This document shows, one piece after another, positions 44,801 through 56,253 of a DNA stretch of 64,000 nt. Every line of letters starts with the position of its first letter. Within the stretch, counting starts at the first letter, position 1. Under the pieces are notes generated by a model, which was not told the origin of the DNA, ran no database searches, and saw only the letters and a list, made by a program, of their open reading frames with translations. The position numbers and the translations under genes are program-made. Location of the stretch: assembly GCA_029204045.2 (NCBI GenBank), contig CM055066.1, positions 44,282,342-44,346,341 on the forward strand, given 5' to 3'. Source of the DNA: Tillandsia leiboldiana (taxonomy: Eukaryota; Streptophyta; Magnoliopsida; Poales; Bromeliaceae).

Positions 44801-47019
44801 GGATGCTCGGTTTTGACCCTTTTGATTGATTTTGCGATTTCTTCGCTTCTGGCAGCTTGCGGTGCGGTTTTAGCTTCCGCGGAGCGCGCGGTCGTGTGAT
44901 TGGTCGCCGCGTGCTCCGTTTCGCGTGCGGATTCTGGCATTGGGCTTCGTGTTGCGGGCGGACCCCTTGGAGGCCAGGTAAGCCGCTGAGCCAATTGCAA
45001 GTGTCGACGAGCAATTGGTGGCTTTCTGAGGTGGGTTGGTTTTCTCTCCAAGTCTACGGACTTCCTTCTAATTCTTTTGTGATAGGATTGCATGCTAGTT
45101 TAAGTGTTTTCTTGGAACTTAACTAGTACCCCCGTCATATGTGCATGAGTTTGACCAGACCATTTGTGAACCTTAATTTGGGCTAGGTTCCTTTATGCTT
45201 TAGACATCCCGCACTTTTCATATCCTTCGGGACTTAGAGTTTCCTCGCCCGGGTAGTGGGCTGAGTGGTCAGAGTGTTGTGGGACGGGTGTTGCACTCGG
45301 GCCCGGGGGGGCCGAGTGGGGTCTGGTGGCTGGGTTAGGCCAGTGTTAGTGTTTTGGGGAACCGTTTCAGATAAACGGTGGTCCCGGGGGTTTTCCTTTC
45401 CGCTGTTCTTCTCGTCACCACCAGGTTGTGATCGTGGTGCACGTGTGTTAGCAGGACCTTGAACCCAGAACCTTTTTGGATAAATACATGATTTTAGTCA
45501 GCCAATGTTTCTTCCAAGCCTCGCAAGGTTGCCTGAGTCGGTTCTTGTGTGATAGGACGAGGGCATTAGCCCTTCGAGGTTTGGGCATAAAACTCGATTT
45601 CAAAAGGGTTTTCCTAAAAAGACTAAAAATCATTAATAAGATGGATTTCTCTCAGATCGAATGGTTTTCTGAAATAAATGACATGGTTTCTTATAAACTT
45701 ATCCACCCGAGCGGATTCGAGTGATCTGGGTTCTAAGGGCTGCTTTCTCTCTTGGGGACGTAGATGTTAGTCTCCCAGGGTTTCGGACCCTTCGTTGATC
45801 TGGCCGTGGAGTAGCTCCGGCCGTGAGTTGAGTGTTGAGTTCAGTGGTGTTGTGTTGTGGGAGCCGTGGGAGAGACGGTGGTCCCAGCTGTGTAGTACCT
45901 TCGTTGAGTGGGTCAGTGTTGTGAGATTGAGTCGTGGAGGGTTCTCCGACTGAGTTGTGCTTTGAGCATCGAGATACCGATCTGTTTGATCGAGGACTAC
46001 AGCCTGCAGGAGCCACTTGTGAGACAGTGATACTGATGAGATACTTGAGTTCGGTGGGGTCGCACCCCTCGAACCACGCCCCGGGTGCGTTGATGATTCC
46101 GAGCCTGATGAGGCTGCGATGATGATACCGAGCCTGACGAGGCTGCGATGATGCGCCTAGTTCATATACTAGAGGTCGCTTGATACCCCTGGCCGTGCTA
46201 CCATGGGGTCACTGTGTGAGATATCGAGTTTGTCCGTTGGGACACCCTGGTTGATACACCAGGGGGCGCAGGCTTGACTCGACTGGACCCTGTGGGGCAG
46301 TCGCTGAGATTTGGGATGCACTGAGAGAGTGATGGCGTAGCATGTGTCATAGTAGAGCGTCTTGGGCTTAGTACTTGTGACATATTGTCAGCAGTGAGTG
46401 ACTGCATACCATCATCCATAGTCTCTTCTTATTGAGCATAGTAGATAGAGGCATGATAGCTGTAGATTCTTTTCCAGCTTATTTATCTTATCATCAGTCT
46501 TTTCTCTATCTTATGCCTCTGGTAGACTTAGTGGGCAGACCGTGGTTCTTGGAGACGGTACCCACTGAGAACTACTGTAGGATGTAGTTCTCACACCCTC
46601 TGTCGGTGACAGGATGCTGAGGCTTTCTTCCGTTCCTGCTGTGCTTGACTGGACGGACCGAGGACAGGGAGTCGCGTGATAGTTCCCTACCAGCATTGTT
46701 ACTTTAGAGAGAGGTAGATGTACCATCCCGGATTGTGGGAGTTGGTTATGTTTCCTGTTTAGCTATCTCCCATTTGGATTTGTAGATGTTGTATAGGTGG
46801 ACTTCTATTTGTATCATCTGATTTTGGGAGATAGGCTATGTGTTGTAGCAACTTTGTAGTTGAGAAATTTTATAGTACAGCTTTTTATCCGCTCTGATAT
46901 CTGTGTAGCTGTAGTTTTGTCTTTTGCAGGCTAGACGCTTCGTCTGTACGGCAGTTTCCGTACAGATGGCGGATCTGTTAGCGAGCCCGGGTCGCAGTTT
47001 CGACCCCGGGGCGTGACAG

Positions 47020-48243
47020 TGTGGTAGGCAAGAGCAAAATCTTCACCTTCCGAATCATCCGATTCGTTGTCCGTTGCATTCTTTTCAACAGTGGAGTTGG
47101 ACAACGACTCGGATGTACTTGCCATAAAGCACATGAAGGGTGAAGATACGGACGCGTGGAATGCGGTGGAGCTCTTTTCTTCATCACTCGAAGACGACTC
47201 ATTTGACGTTGAGTTGTCATCCCAAGTGATGACTTGCATCGCCTTCTTCTTTGCCGGATACTTGTTAGGACACTCCGTTGCAATGTGGCCGTAGCCTCGA
47301 CATTTGAAGCATTGTAGTTGTCCTTCTGAACTTTTCTTATCCTTTGAGAAGTTCTCTTGCTTTCTTGACTTGTAACTTGAAGTACCCTTGCCTTTGTTCG
47401 ACTTTCCGAAGGATGGAGATTTGCTTGAATTACCCCTTCGAAAGTTGCGGCGAAACTTCCTTGTCAAGAGAGCGAGCTGCTTCTCAAATTCCTCCATAGA
47501 AAGGTTCTCGTCATCGTCTGAGGAGGATGTATCCGCGTCTTCTTCCTTAGTTGTTTTCAACGCATAACCTGAAGACTTAGAAGTGGATGCCTTTCCAGAA
47601 GAATTGTTAGTAGTAAATGTCATTTCATAAGTTTGTAATGAACCAACTAATTCTTCTACACGTATTTCGTCCGGGTGTTTAATAGTTTCAATGGCAGTAA
47701 CCTTTGGGCGAAATCGTTCAGGAAGAGTTCTTAAGATCTTTCTTACAATCTTAAATTCTGGAATCTTCTCTCCCAGATTAGCACATGAGTTTACGATGTC
47801 TTGCAATCGTGTATAGTAGTCCGTGAAAGATTCATTTTCTGCCATTAAGATAGAGTCAAACTTGCTCGTAAGCATTTGCAGTTTCTAAATCTTCACGAGG
47901 TTAGTTCCCTCATGTGTAACCTGAAGAACATCCCAGATTTCTTTCGCAGTCTCACATGCCGAGACGCGAGAGAATTCAGTTTGAGATAAGGCATTAAAGA
48001 TAGCATTAATTCCCTTGCCATTGTAAGAAGATGAATCTAACTCTTCCTTGGTCCATTTCGACCTAGGTTTTAAGGTGCGAACATCACCAATAAATTCAGT
48101 TGGATTAGACCATCCTAATTCAATTGATTGTCACACCCGTTCGTCGATGGAAATTAAAAAGGCTTTCATCCGTACTTTCCAGTACGCATAATTTGTTCCA
48201 TCGAAGAACGGGGGTCGGTTGATGTTTCCACCTTCAACCATTG
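47020..48243 (-). pseudogene. Gag of inner copia element, N-terminal part
   Basis: From the ATG at 48241-48243 the frame begins MVEGGNINRPPFFDGTNYAY. Two in-frame stops break it: TGA at about 48130 (Trp in ERVWQ of relatives) and TAG at about 47886 (Gln in KIQKLQ). It then runs open through the capsid-like region, a Ser/Asp stretch and an intact zinc knuckle (CFKCRGYGHIATEC, about 47260-47310) to EDFALAYH, where the solo LTR is inserted. Both stops are explained by single G-to-A or C-to-T changes. Confidence 0.9.
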
Positions 48244-48260
48244 TTTACAACCCTATTCCC

Positions 48261-48272
48261 GCTCTGATACCA
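48261..48272 (-). promoter_or_regulatory. Primer binding site of inner copia element
   Basis: TGGTATCAGAGC on the minus strand, two bases after the 5' LTR; a full match to the initiator tRNA-Met type. Confidence 0.9.
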
Positions 48273-48274
48273 CT

Positions 48275-49627
48275 TGTTGGGTTATATGTAATAAGGATCT
48301 AAATAGGGGAAAAAACACCTAGAGGGGGGTGAATAGGTGTAAACGTATAAACACTCAAAAATCGTTGCGATAAAAACCCAATGCGGAAATAAAAAATAAT
48401 ACGCAAGATTTTTACGTGGAAAACTCCATCACCGGAGTAAAAAACCACGGGACCGATAACACAGCAGAAATCCACTAGAATTAAAACACGTACAAGGTGA
48501 TTTACCGTACACAATTACGACTCAACCTTTTCCATACGCTCCTAGAGGATCTTCTCCGCTCGCTCCGCGACGCTTCTCGAATCCACGATCTGCGCCCAAC
48601 GCCGAATCCACGGCGTCCAACGTCGAATCCACGACGTCCGACCGAATCCACGGTCTTCACCCAATAGCACCCTTCGAATCCACGAACGTGCCTCGCTCCG
48701 AATCCACGAGAGCGGTTGAACCTTGAATCCACAAGGACACGCGAATCCACGCGCCGATTTTTGGGGTAAATCGTTGTTTTTGGGTGGTGATGATCCGCCG
48801 AATACTTAGATCAAAGATAGATCGGAAATACCATCTAAGTATTCATTAGTTTGATTCAACTCAAGATGTGAGTATGAAAACCTAGAATCAAACTAATCAA
48901 TATAGATGAAGAAACATAGAGTATTCTCTAATGATTTCCTTTCTTCTCTATATGTGGATCTAGAGGCGTATATATGAAAATGACGGCTATTTTTATTTTC
49001 GGCCTCTTTTTTGGATTTACCCTAGAAAAAGAGTCATAGGGTCTATTTATAGGTTAGAAACCCTAGGAAGGAGATAAGAATCAAAAACCTAACATTTCTG
49101 GAGATTTTACGGACGGCGATCCGGATCGGATTAGCTGTGATCCGGATCGTCGTAACGAGTCAGGCAATTCCAGAAAAACGAAGGTTCGGGATCCGGATCG
49201 AAGTGCTTGATCCGGATCGTTCATACAGTTCACCAAACATCAACGTTCGGGATCCGGATTGCGAAGCCTGATCCGGATCGTTCAAGGAAGATGGTAAACT
49301 CAGTGTTCGGGATCCGGATCAAGAGAGGCTACGATCCGGATTGAACTGGTGTATGAACGAACCACCTTCGGGATCCGGATCGAACAACCTGATCCGGATC
49401 CTGAACATGTCCCAAGTCCAGTTTTTGATTTTTATGCAATGAAAGATTCTTCCAAGTGTTTCTACACTACAAGAAGTATTCGGATCACACAAAATCTTTA
49501 GTTAAACATACCTGATCCTTTTGAATTCTTCTTTCTTGAGATTGAGTTAAATGTTCCAACTTTCTTCACCTTCAATCTTCAAGACTTGAGACTTTCACGA
49601 AACTACGCCAACTCAAATTCCGTAACA
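48275..49627 (-). repeat. 5' LTR of inner copia element (1353 bp)
   Basis: On the minus strand it runs from TGTTACGG at 49627 to ...AACCCAACA at 48275. It holds the GATCCGGATC array at about 49118-49402, TATA at 49043-49051 (minus strand), and the stem-loop array at about 48570-48760. It carries the undisturbed version of the site where a solo LTR entered the 3' LTR. Confidence 0.93.
48570..48760 (-). promoter_or_regulatory. Stem-loop array with TGGATT centres
   Basis: Eight TGGATT centres on the minus strand. Stems include ACGCCG/CGGCGT, ACGTCG/CGACGT, GACCG/CGGTC, TTCG/CGAA, CCTTG/CAAGG and CGCG/CGCG. They lie between the TATA box and the primer binding site. Confidence 0.75.
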
Positions 49628-52588
49628 GGTCGTTCTTCTAAAATTGTTGGAAATGAAACAATTGCTATTCCAGAAGGCCCGGTTTTGAACAATGTTTTAT
49701 TTGTTGAAGGCCTTAAGACTAACCTCATTAGTATCAGTCAACTTTGTGACAATGGTTTTTCAGTTAATTCTTTCTTCTGCAGAATGTATTGTAACTGATA
49801 AGGACCATGTATTCTTTCTGAAAGGGGTTAGATCTGAAAATAATTGCTATGTCGTTCCAAACAAAATTTCTGAAAAGTGTAATCTAGTTTCTTTAGGTAA
49901 TGAAACTCTTTGGCATGAAAGACTAGGTCACATAAATTTTAAGGAACTAGCAAGGATTTCAAATAAAGACGTGGTTAAGGGGGTTCCTAAACTTTCTTTT
50001 AAAGAAAACATTGTGTGTGGAGGTTGTCTAAAGGGAAAACAATCAAGGGCTGCACACAAGAACTTGAACCACGTGGGTACAAATCGGCCCTTACAATTAC
50101 TGCATATGGACTTAATGGGGCCGACTCGTCAACCATCTTTGGGAGGTAAATGGTATATTTTTCTTTTGGTTGATGATTTCTCTAGATATTCATGGGTAAC
50201 TTTTTTAAAAGAGAAAGCGGATACTTTCGACTCTTTTCATGAGGTTTGTCATCGTATTATGATTGAAAGAAATGAAAAGATCGTTCGTGTTCGAAGTGAT
50301 AGAGGTGGAGAATTCATCAATTCTAAATTCATTGATTTTTGCACTTCCAATGGCATAAAACATGAATTCTCAGCACCCTATACACCTCAACAGAATGGTG
50401 TAGTCGAGCGCAAAAACAGGGTTGTTCAAGAGATGGCGCGTGTTATGCTTCATAGCCGGAAACTCCCGTTACATTTTTGGGTTGAAGCTGTGAACACCGT
50501 CGTCTATGTAATTAATCGAGTGTATTTGCGCCCGGGAACTTTAAATACACCATATGAGCTATGGTTTTGTAAAAAATCGAATATCAAATATTTTCGTATC
50601 TTTGGGAGTCGCTGTTACATTTTACGTGATCGCGAAAATCTTGATAAATTCGACTCTCGAAGTGACGAAGGGATTTTCATGGGTTATTCTACAAACAGTA
50701 GAGCATATCGGGTATTTAACCTTGAATCTAAAACGATGGTAGAATCTATTAATGTTAAAGTAGATGAAACTTTTCATTTTGCATCTGATAAATCTACCCC
50801 GGATATGTCTCTAGATGATGATACTCCTGTAAATGCATCTTCTCATAATAATTCTTTCGATAAAGTTGATGCATCTAATGGTTCTTCTAGTTTATCTGAT
50901 ATGCAGGAATCATCACATGTACCTCCGAGTACTCCGTTACCTCAAACGCTACGTATCTCCAAGGATCATCCAGAATCGAATATTATTGGAGATCCATAAG
51001 AATGAGTCAGAACTCGGAGACAGTTGGTTTGTGGAGTCGCATGTTACGTCTCCATGGTAGAACCAAAGAACATCGATGAAGCTCTTCAGGATGACTACTG
51101 GATTGAAGCAATGCAGGAAGAGCTCCATCAGTTCGAAAGAAACAAAGTCTGGAAACTAACGAAGCCACCGAAGCAACACAACGTGATTGGTACTAAATGG
51201 ATTTTCAAGAACAAAAAAAATAAGGATGGTACCATTATCAGGAACAAAGCACGCCTAGTTGCTCAGGGCTATTCACAAATTGAAGGAATAGACTTTGATG
51301 AGACGTTCGCCCCGGTTGCTCGACTCGAGTCGATTCGTATTTTGTTCGCAATTGCTTGTCATTTTAAAATCAAACTCTTTCAAATGGACGTTAAGAGCGC
51401 GTTTTTAAATGGGTTTTTGAACGAGGAAGTTTATGTGGCTCAACCGAAAGGTTTTGTAGACCATAAGCAACCTAACCATGTTTTTCGTTTGAAAGATGCT
51501 CTTTACGGTCTAAAACAAGCACCGCGAGCGTGGTACGAAAGGTTGACAAAGCACCTTTTGGAGAAGGGCTATACTCGAGGGGAGAAGATCGGACTCTCTT
51601 TGTGAAGCATTATCAGGATAACTTCATTATCGCACAAATCTATGTCGATGGCATTGTATTTGGTGCAACAAGAGACAATGATGCTTCTAAATTCGCTGAA
51701 ACCATGGAAAGCGAATTTGATATGTCTATGATGGGGGAACTAACATATTTTCTTGGATTGCAAGTGAAACAAAATGAAGAAGGCATCCATTTGTGCCAAT
51801 CCAAGTATGCAAGGGAGTTGGTGAAGAAATTCGATTTAGAAAACTCTAAAGATTTTCCGACTCCAATGGGAACTAGCAATAAGGGATTAGGAAGTGAATC
51901 TCTTAGTGAGAGTGTAGACGATAAGCTTTATCGCAGCATGATAGGAAGTCTACTCTATCTCACGGCTAGTCGCCCGGATATATCCCTTAGTGTTGGGATT
52001 TGCGCGAGATATCAATCAGCACCAAAGGAGGTTCACCTGAAAGCGGTGAAAAGGATCATCCGGTGCGTCAAAGGAACTTTGAATTTCGGAATTTGGTATC
52101 TTATGGAAACAACTCTTGACATAATAGGATATTCAGATGCCGATTGGGCAGGATCTGTGGATGATCGGAAGAGTACGAGTGGTGCATATTTTTATCTTGG
52201 CCATTGTCTTGTTGCATGGCATAGTAAAAAGCAAAACTGCATTGCACTCTCGACTGCCGAAGCGGAATATATTTTAGCGGGTAGTTATTCAACTCAACTC
52301 ATTTGGATGAAAAGCGTGTTGAGCGACTTCCGAATTTCAGCAACTTCGGTAACTATTCTTTGTGACAACACTAGTGCTATAAATATTTCTAAAAATCCTG
52401 TGTTGCACTCGAGAATAAAATACATTGAACTTAGATATCATTTTCTAAGAGAGCTAGTTGAATCAAGTATTCTTCAAATTTCCTACATTTCAACTGAAGA
52501 TCAATTGGCCGACATTTTAACAAAACCTTTGGATCAAAAACGGTTTATTCATTTACGTAAAGCAATTGGAATGCTTTCTTTGAAATAA
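49628..52588 (+). pseudogene. Pol of outer copia element, main part, inactivated
   Basis: It resumes at [17 protein letters not shown] and continues through the pre-integrase zinc site, integrase ([24 protein letters not shown]), reverse transcriptase ([23 protein letters not shown]) and RNase H (ALSTAEAEY) to [10 protein letters not shown]. Breaks seen: a frameshift at about 49770, TAA and TGA two codons apart at about 50997-51005, and a frameshift at about 51588. The reverse transcriptase active site reads YVDGIVFG, so the second Asp of YVDD is lost. It is therefore inactive even apart from the frame breaks. Confidence 0.92.
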
Positions 52589-54157
52589 CACTTTTTGAAA
52601 TCATTGCTTAGGTTAGGTTTTGTTTTGTGTTTTTGTTGCTTATCTATATTTGTACATAGAACATTAATTGAGCATAAGTTTAATTGACTTTAACTGCGTC
52701 CTTTCATATATTTAGAAATTTATTATGCTCTGGATATCATAATAATTCATTTGATGCAATGATCATTTATGTCAATTAACTCATCTTTAATTGATCAAAG
52801 TCAATTTCTCTCTCATGTGATATCTTAGTATAGTTTTTATCATATTTGAAAATTGAGTTAAGTATGAAACTCGAGATCAATTTTTGGTTGAATACCTTAT
52901 ATCTTAAATAATTGATAGCCAATTGAGGGGGAGTTTATCAAAATGTTTATGCTCAAAAGATGTGGAAAGAGTTACATCCCAATGAGGAGTGTGAAAACTA
53001 CCACCACATGGAGGAAAGAGCTACCACCTCGGTCGTCCGAGTACTGTGTGCAGCTACCACATGTATACCAAGCATGGTTTTTCGAATTGATTAGATAAAA
53101 TGCTTTTTGGAATACTTGACTCTGTCAAATTCCAAGGTTGGTATAAGGTGGGGATTTTATTGAAAGATGCTCAAAGAGCCACTCCTTACAATAAATTGAT
53201 TAGATATATTATCTAACTTATGTGGGATTTCAAACATCTATCGATCTTGGTGTTTCATTTTCTTTACCATATTAATGATTTGATAAACGCATTACTCATA
53301 AGATCGTGATAGATGTCATTGAACTTGTTCAACTTTAAAGGATTTAATTTTTATAAATTTTCGTTTCATTATTTGGATATTATTGATAGATTTAGCATAA
53401 TCTATTTCTTTTGATATGAAACGGTGACTTTTGTTTAAAGTTGACATGCAAAAGTGCTTACATACTTTTTCTGAATTTTCTGAAATTTTTCTAAATTTTT
53501 CTGAAGAAAAAGTTGGAGCCGATCCGGACTGGAATTCCTGTTCCGGATCCCGAACGCAGAATTCTCTGCGGGTAGCCGATCCGGACTGGATTCTTGATCC
53601 GTTCCGGACCGCGGCTAGGGTTTTATAAGAAACGAAAGGGTTTTAATTTCTTTTTACAACAAACTTTTGTTTCCAAGTCTCCAGAGTTTCTCTCACTAGA
53701 AAACAACCAATTTGGAGCCTTTCTAACTCGAGTTCTTCGGATTCAAGTAAGTTTCTTTGATCAAAATTCAATTTTTCCACTGTTTTACATTATTGTTCAA
53801 AACGTGAGTGAAAATCATGGGTGGAATTCTATTCTAGATGGTTTTTGGTCAAATTTCTTTTGAAATAAGAACTCTGAGTAGATTAGTTTTATTTATATGC
53901 TTGGTTTTCTCTTGATTAACAGATTTTTAGGCTTCGATTTTTGAAAATTCGGTTTTAGGGCATATAATGAGAATTTTTGAAAATCATGGGATTAATCTAT
54001 TTTTAAAATTCTTTTTGCAAAACTAATTTGATTCCTAGTCTCTCTACACGATAATGATTGTTTGGGTACAATTTTTTAAATTTTTAAAAATAAATAATTT
54101 TTTCGTGTTCTTGAGTTTTTGCTCGCAGGTTTTTCAACTTCTTAGGCACTAGCAACG
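52589..54157 (+). other. Outer copia: region between pol and third ORF
   Basis: It has no coding frame and is homologous to 37036-38673 in reverse. At 53515-53615 it holds four TCCGGA cores, one in TTCCGGATCCCGAACG, like the U3 array of the same element. TTTTATAAG at 53621-53629 follows. TTTGCTCGCAG at 54119-54129 would fit a splice acceptor shortly before the third ORF. Confidence 0.6.
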
Positions 54158-55585
54158 ATGGTGTTTTCATTGATCATTGTTCTTTTGGTTGCCATGGTGC
54201 ACACACGAGCAACAAACAAGCCTAAGAGGGCTAAGAAGACTAAGGATAGCTCGGACTCAGGATCTGACACGGATTCCATTGACTGGGATGAGCTCTTGGA
54301 AGAAGGCGTAGCACGTGCTGCAGCTACTGCCTCAAAGGGGAAAGCCCCTACCACAACCTCGAAGGCGCAGACTCCGCCTACCGCCGCTGAAAAGGGAAAA
54401 GCCCCAATGGAATCAAGTCCAGCTAAGACAAAGAGAAAGAGCGCTGCCCGAAAAAGAGGGAGTGCTCGAGGTATATCTATTGAAGAGCCACTCGCCAGCA
54501 AGCCTCATCCACAAGACTTTATAAGCTCTGAGAGGATTAAGGATTTTGAGAAGAGAGAATGCATTGGTGAGCGACATGTGAATGTTAAAGCTCTAAAGGA
54601 GCGCTCTGCATTATTCGGGACTCTTTTTGATCAAATGGGACTTGCACCCATTTGCAATTTCCCAGATAATCTTGGATATTGTCTTCACCTAGTCAGGATG
54701 TTTTATCAGAATTCATCAAAGTTGGTTGATCTTGAGGACGGACCACGAGAATTTCTAACAACAGTTAGAAATGTTAAGATTAAGATTACACCTCAATTAA
54801 TTGGAGAGGTGTTAGGAATGAAGGCCCGAGTTGGCGGAGCTCATTACCTAAAGGGTCATGTTTTTAGCAAAACAACCTGGAGAGTGGTTGTAAATGGGAT
54901 TTGTCTTCCTGATACTCAGTCAACGGGGAACTCAATTTTTTCAAAAGAACTTCGACCGGAGTATCGCTACCTGAACTTTATTGTTTGCTACAACATACTA
55001 CCTAACATGCAAACAAAAGTTCTTTGATAGGATAGAATGTTGTTTTTTTATCTTCTTGGAAACCCGGCAGCAGCCATGGGATCTAACTTCAACACTCCCT
55101 ATCTCATCTGGTCGAGGATGGCGCGGTATGTGGAACATGCCCATCCTACAGAGCGACTTCCCTTCCCAATAATCATTATGCGAACTTTGAAGAAATTTAA
55201 AGTCGATATTTCATCATCGGCATACATGCATAGCTTGGGAACTATCAACGATACAACTATTGTGAAGTCCCTCTCACAAAGACAATATGAGCCTCCAACA
55301 CCTCCTCGCGGACAGAGACCCTCAACATCAACAGCAGCAGCAAAAACAGCAGCGACAGCTTCAGCACCACCTGCACCAGCTTCGACTTCAGGGGATGATG
55401 CCTCTGTTACATCTATTTACCGGGAGCAACAACGACTTTCTTCAGAACAAGAGCGCATATCTAACGAATTCGTTACGATGAAGGAAGACATAAGAGTTTT
55501 AAAGAAGGAGCAGCTGTCTATGAACAAGATACTTAAAAAGATATTTCAAAAACTTGGCTGCAGCAGTTCTGAAGAATCAGAATGA
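54158..55585 (+). pseudogene. Third ORF of outer copia element, with central domain
   Basis: It starts at ATG 54158 (MVFSLIIVLLVAMVHTR, a hydrophobic leader) and runs 289 residues to a stop at 55025. Downstream, a second frame (55037-55585) continues with the conserved end. The middle (FEKRECIGERHVNVKALKER, LVRMFYQN, PQLIGEVLG) resembles the domain known as putative plant transposon protein; I recognise this by pattern only. The second part has an Ala/Pro/Thr-rich stretch and a coiled coil, ending KKIFQKLGCSSSEESE. The inner element's version lacks the central domain. Confidence 0.75.
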
Positions 55586-56241
55586 TCCTTCTTTTGTTGT
55601 TCTAACATTTCTTTTTTGTTTTTGCAGGTTTTAATCTTAGTTCTTACATTTTTCTTTTTTAACTTTTAACTCCCTTTTATTTTTGTAATTTTGGCTTTGT
55701 TTAGTAACAAAAAGGGGGAAAGAGATTTGAACTGGTTAAACAATGGTTTCTCTGTGAGAACTTTGAACTTTGGAATGATTAAAACTTGGAGGTAAGTATA
55801 CAACAACTTTGATTTTGTATTGTGAATAATTGCATGTCTCGACTAACTATTTGACTAACTATTTGGGCATGTAATATTACTAACAAGTTATTGTTGACTA
55901 ACAAACTTATGACATTTGGATTTTAATGCTTAGAAGATATGTCTATCTCTGATTGGTATCTTAATACATATCTGATTTTGTAAATGTCATGGTGAGTATA
56001 AACTTCATCTCTCTGGTTGGTTTTTTTAATGTTAAATTCTTGAGGTATCTAACGATTTCTTTTGTCAAGAATTACTTCTTTTTGCAGAGAGTACAAACGT
56101 CTAAGTCTAGAGTTTGTTTTAGGAGTTTATCTCATGTATTCTTTTTGGATCTCAAATGTAAATTTTTTTTGTATGGTGATAGCAACAAAAATATCTTTTT
56201 GAATTTTCTTAAGTGGATTTTTGTTTTGTCACGAAACCGCC
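55586..56241 (+). other. Outer copia: 3' untranslated internal region
   Basis: Non-coding sequence between the third ORF and the polypurine tract. Its last 260 bp are the same segment retained in the deletion derivative at 592-850. Confidence 0.75.
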
Positions 56242-56252
56242 AAAGGGGGAGA
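56242..56252 (+). promoter_or_regulatory. Polypurine tract of outer copia element
   Basis: AAAGGGGGAGA immediately before the 3' LTR, the second-strand priming site. Confidence 0.9.
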
Positions 56253-56253
56253 T

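Larger units (their letters stand above)
42577..47018 (+). repeat. Solo long LTR (about 4.4 kb) inside gag
   Basis: The 3' end CCCCGGGGCGTGACA (47018), together with GATCTGTTAGCGAGCCCGGG before it, matches 31454-35197. The start TGTAAAGTACCGGGGC resembles that family's starts. TGTGGTA stands at 42570-42576 and 47020-47026 as a 7-bp direct repeat, offset by one G from the CA end, so the exact boundary is uncertain. It interrupts gag between AYH and RLLRD. TATAAAAAG at 43257-43265 is a likely TATA box. It lacks the ERSE-like array. The GC-rich middle gives long open frames on both strands (up to 480 residues) that are low-complexity and not credible proteins. Confidence 0.82.
30283..49627 (-). 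mobile_element. Inner SIRE-type Ty1/copia retrotransposon, target duplication ggtcg
   Basis: This minus-strand element has a 5' LTR at 48275-49627, primer binding site 48261-48272, gag 41834-48243 (interrupted), pol 38674-41830, third ORF 36244-37035, polypurine tract 35385-35398, and a 3' LTR at 30283-35384 (interrupted). It is flanked by ggtcg at 30278-30282 and 49628-49632. Its own length is about 11.2 kb without the two solo LTRs. It is related to the outer element but a different family, with a GATCCGGATC array instead of GTCCGGAC. The two LTRs are each 1353 bp and differ at only two positions in my line-by-line reading. Confidence 0.93.

Noticed and set aside
43572..45014. 480-residue open frame on the minus strand, and comparable frames on the plus strand
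   Set aside because: They lie in CpG-rich repeats where stop codons are rare. Several frames on both strands are open at once, and the translations are low-complexity Ala/Arg/Pro or Lys/Arg repeats. The region is inside a solo LTR.
31454..47018. CACGTG words as plain G-boxes (light or ABA elements) instead of ERSE
   Set aside because: Not excluded, but the fixed nine-base distance to CCAAT/CCAAC in eleven modules (two of them CpG-decayed) is not needed for a G-box and fits ERSE-I exactly, so ERSE is preferred.
54158..55585. Third ORF as a true envelope glycoprotein
   Set aside because: There is a short hydrophobic leader and a coiled coil, but no cysteine-rich ectodomain or C-terminal membrane anchor is visible. 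Only the position is envelope-like.
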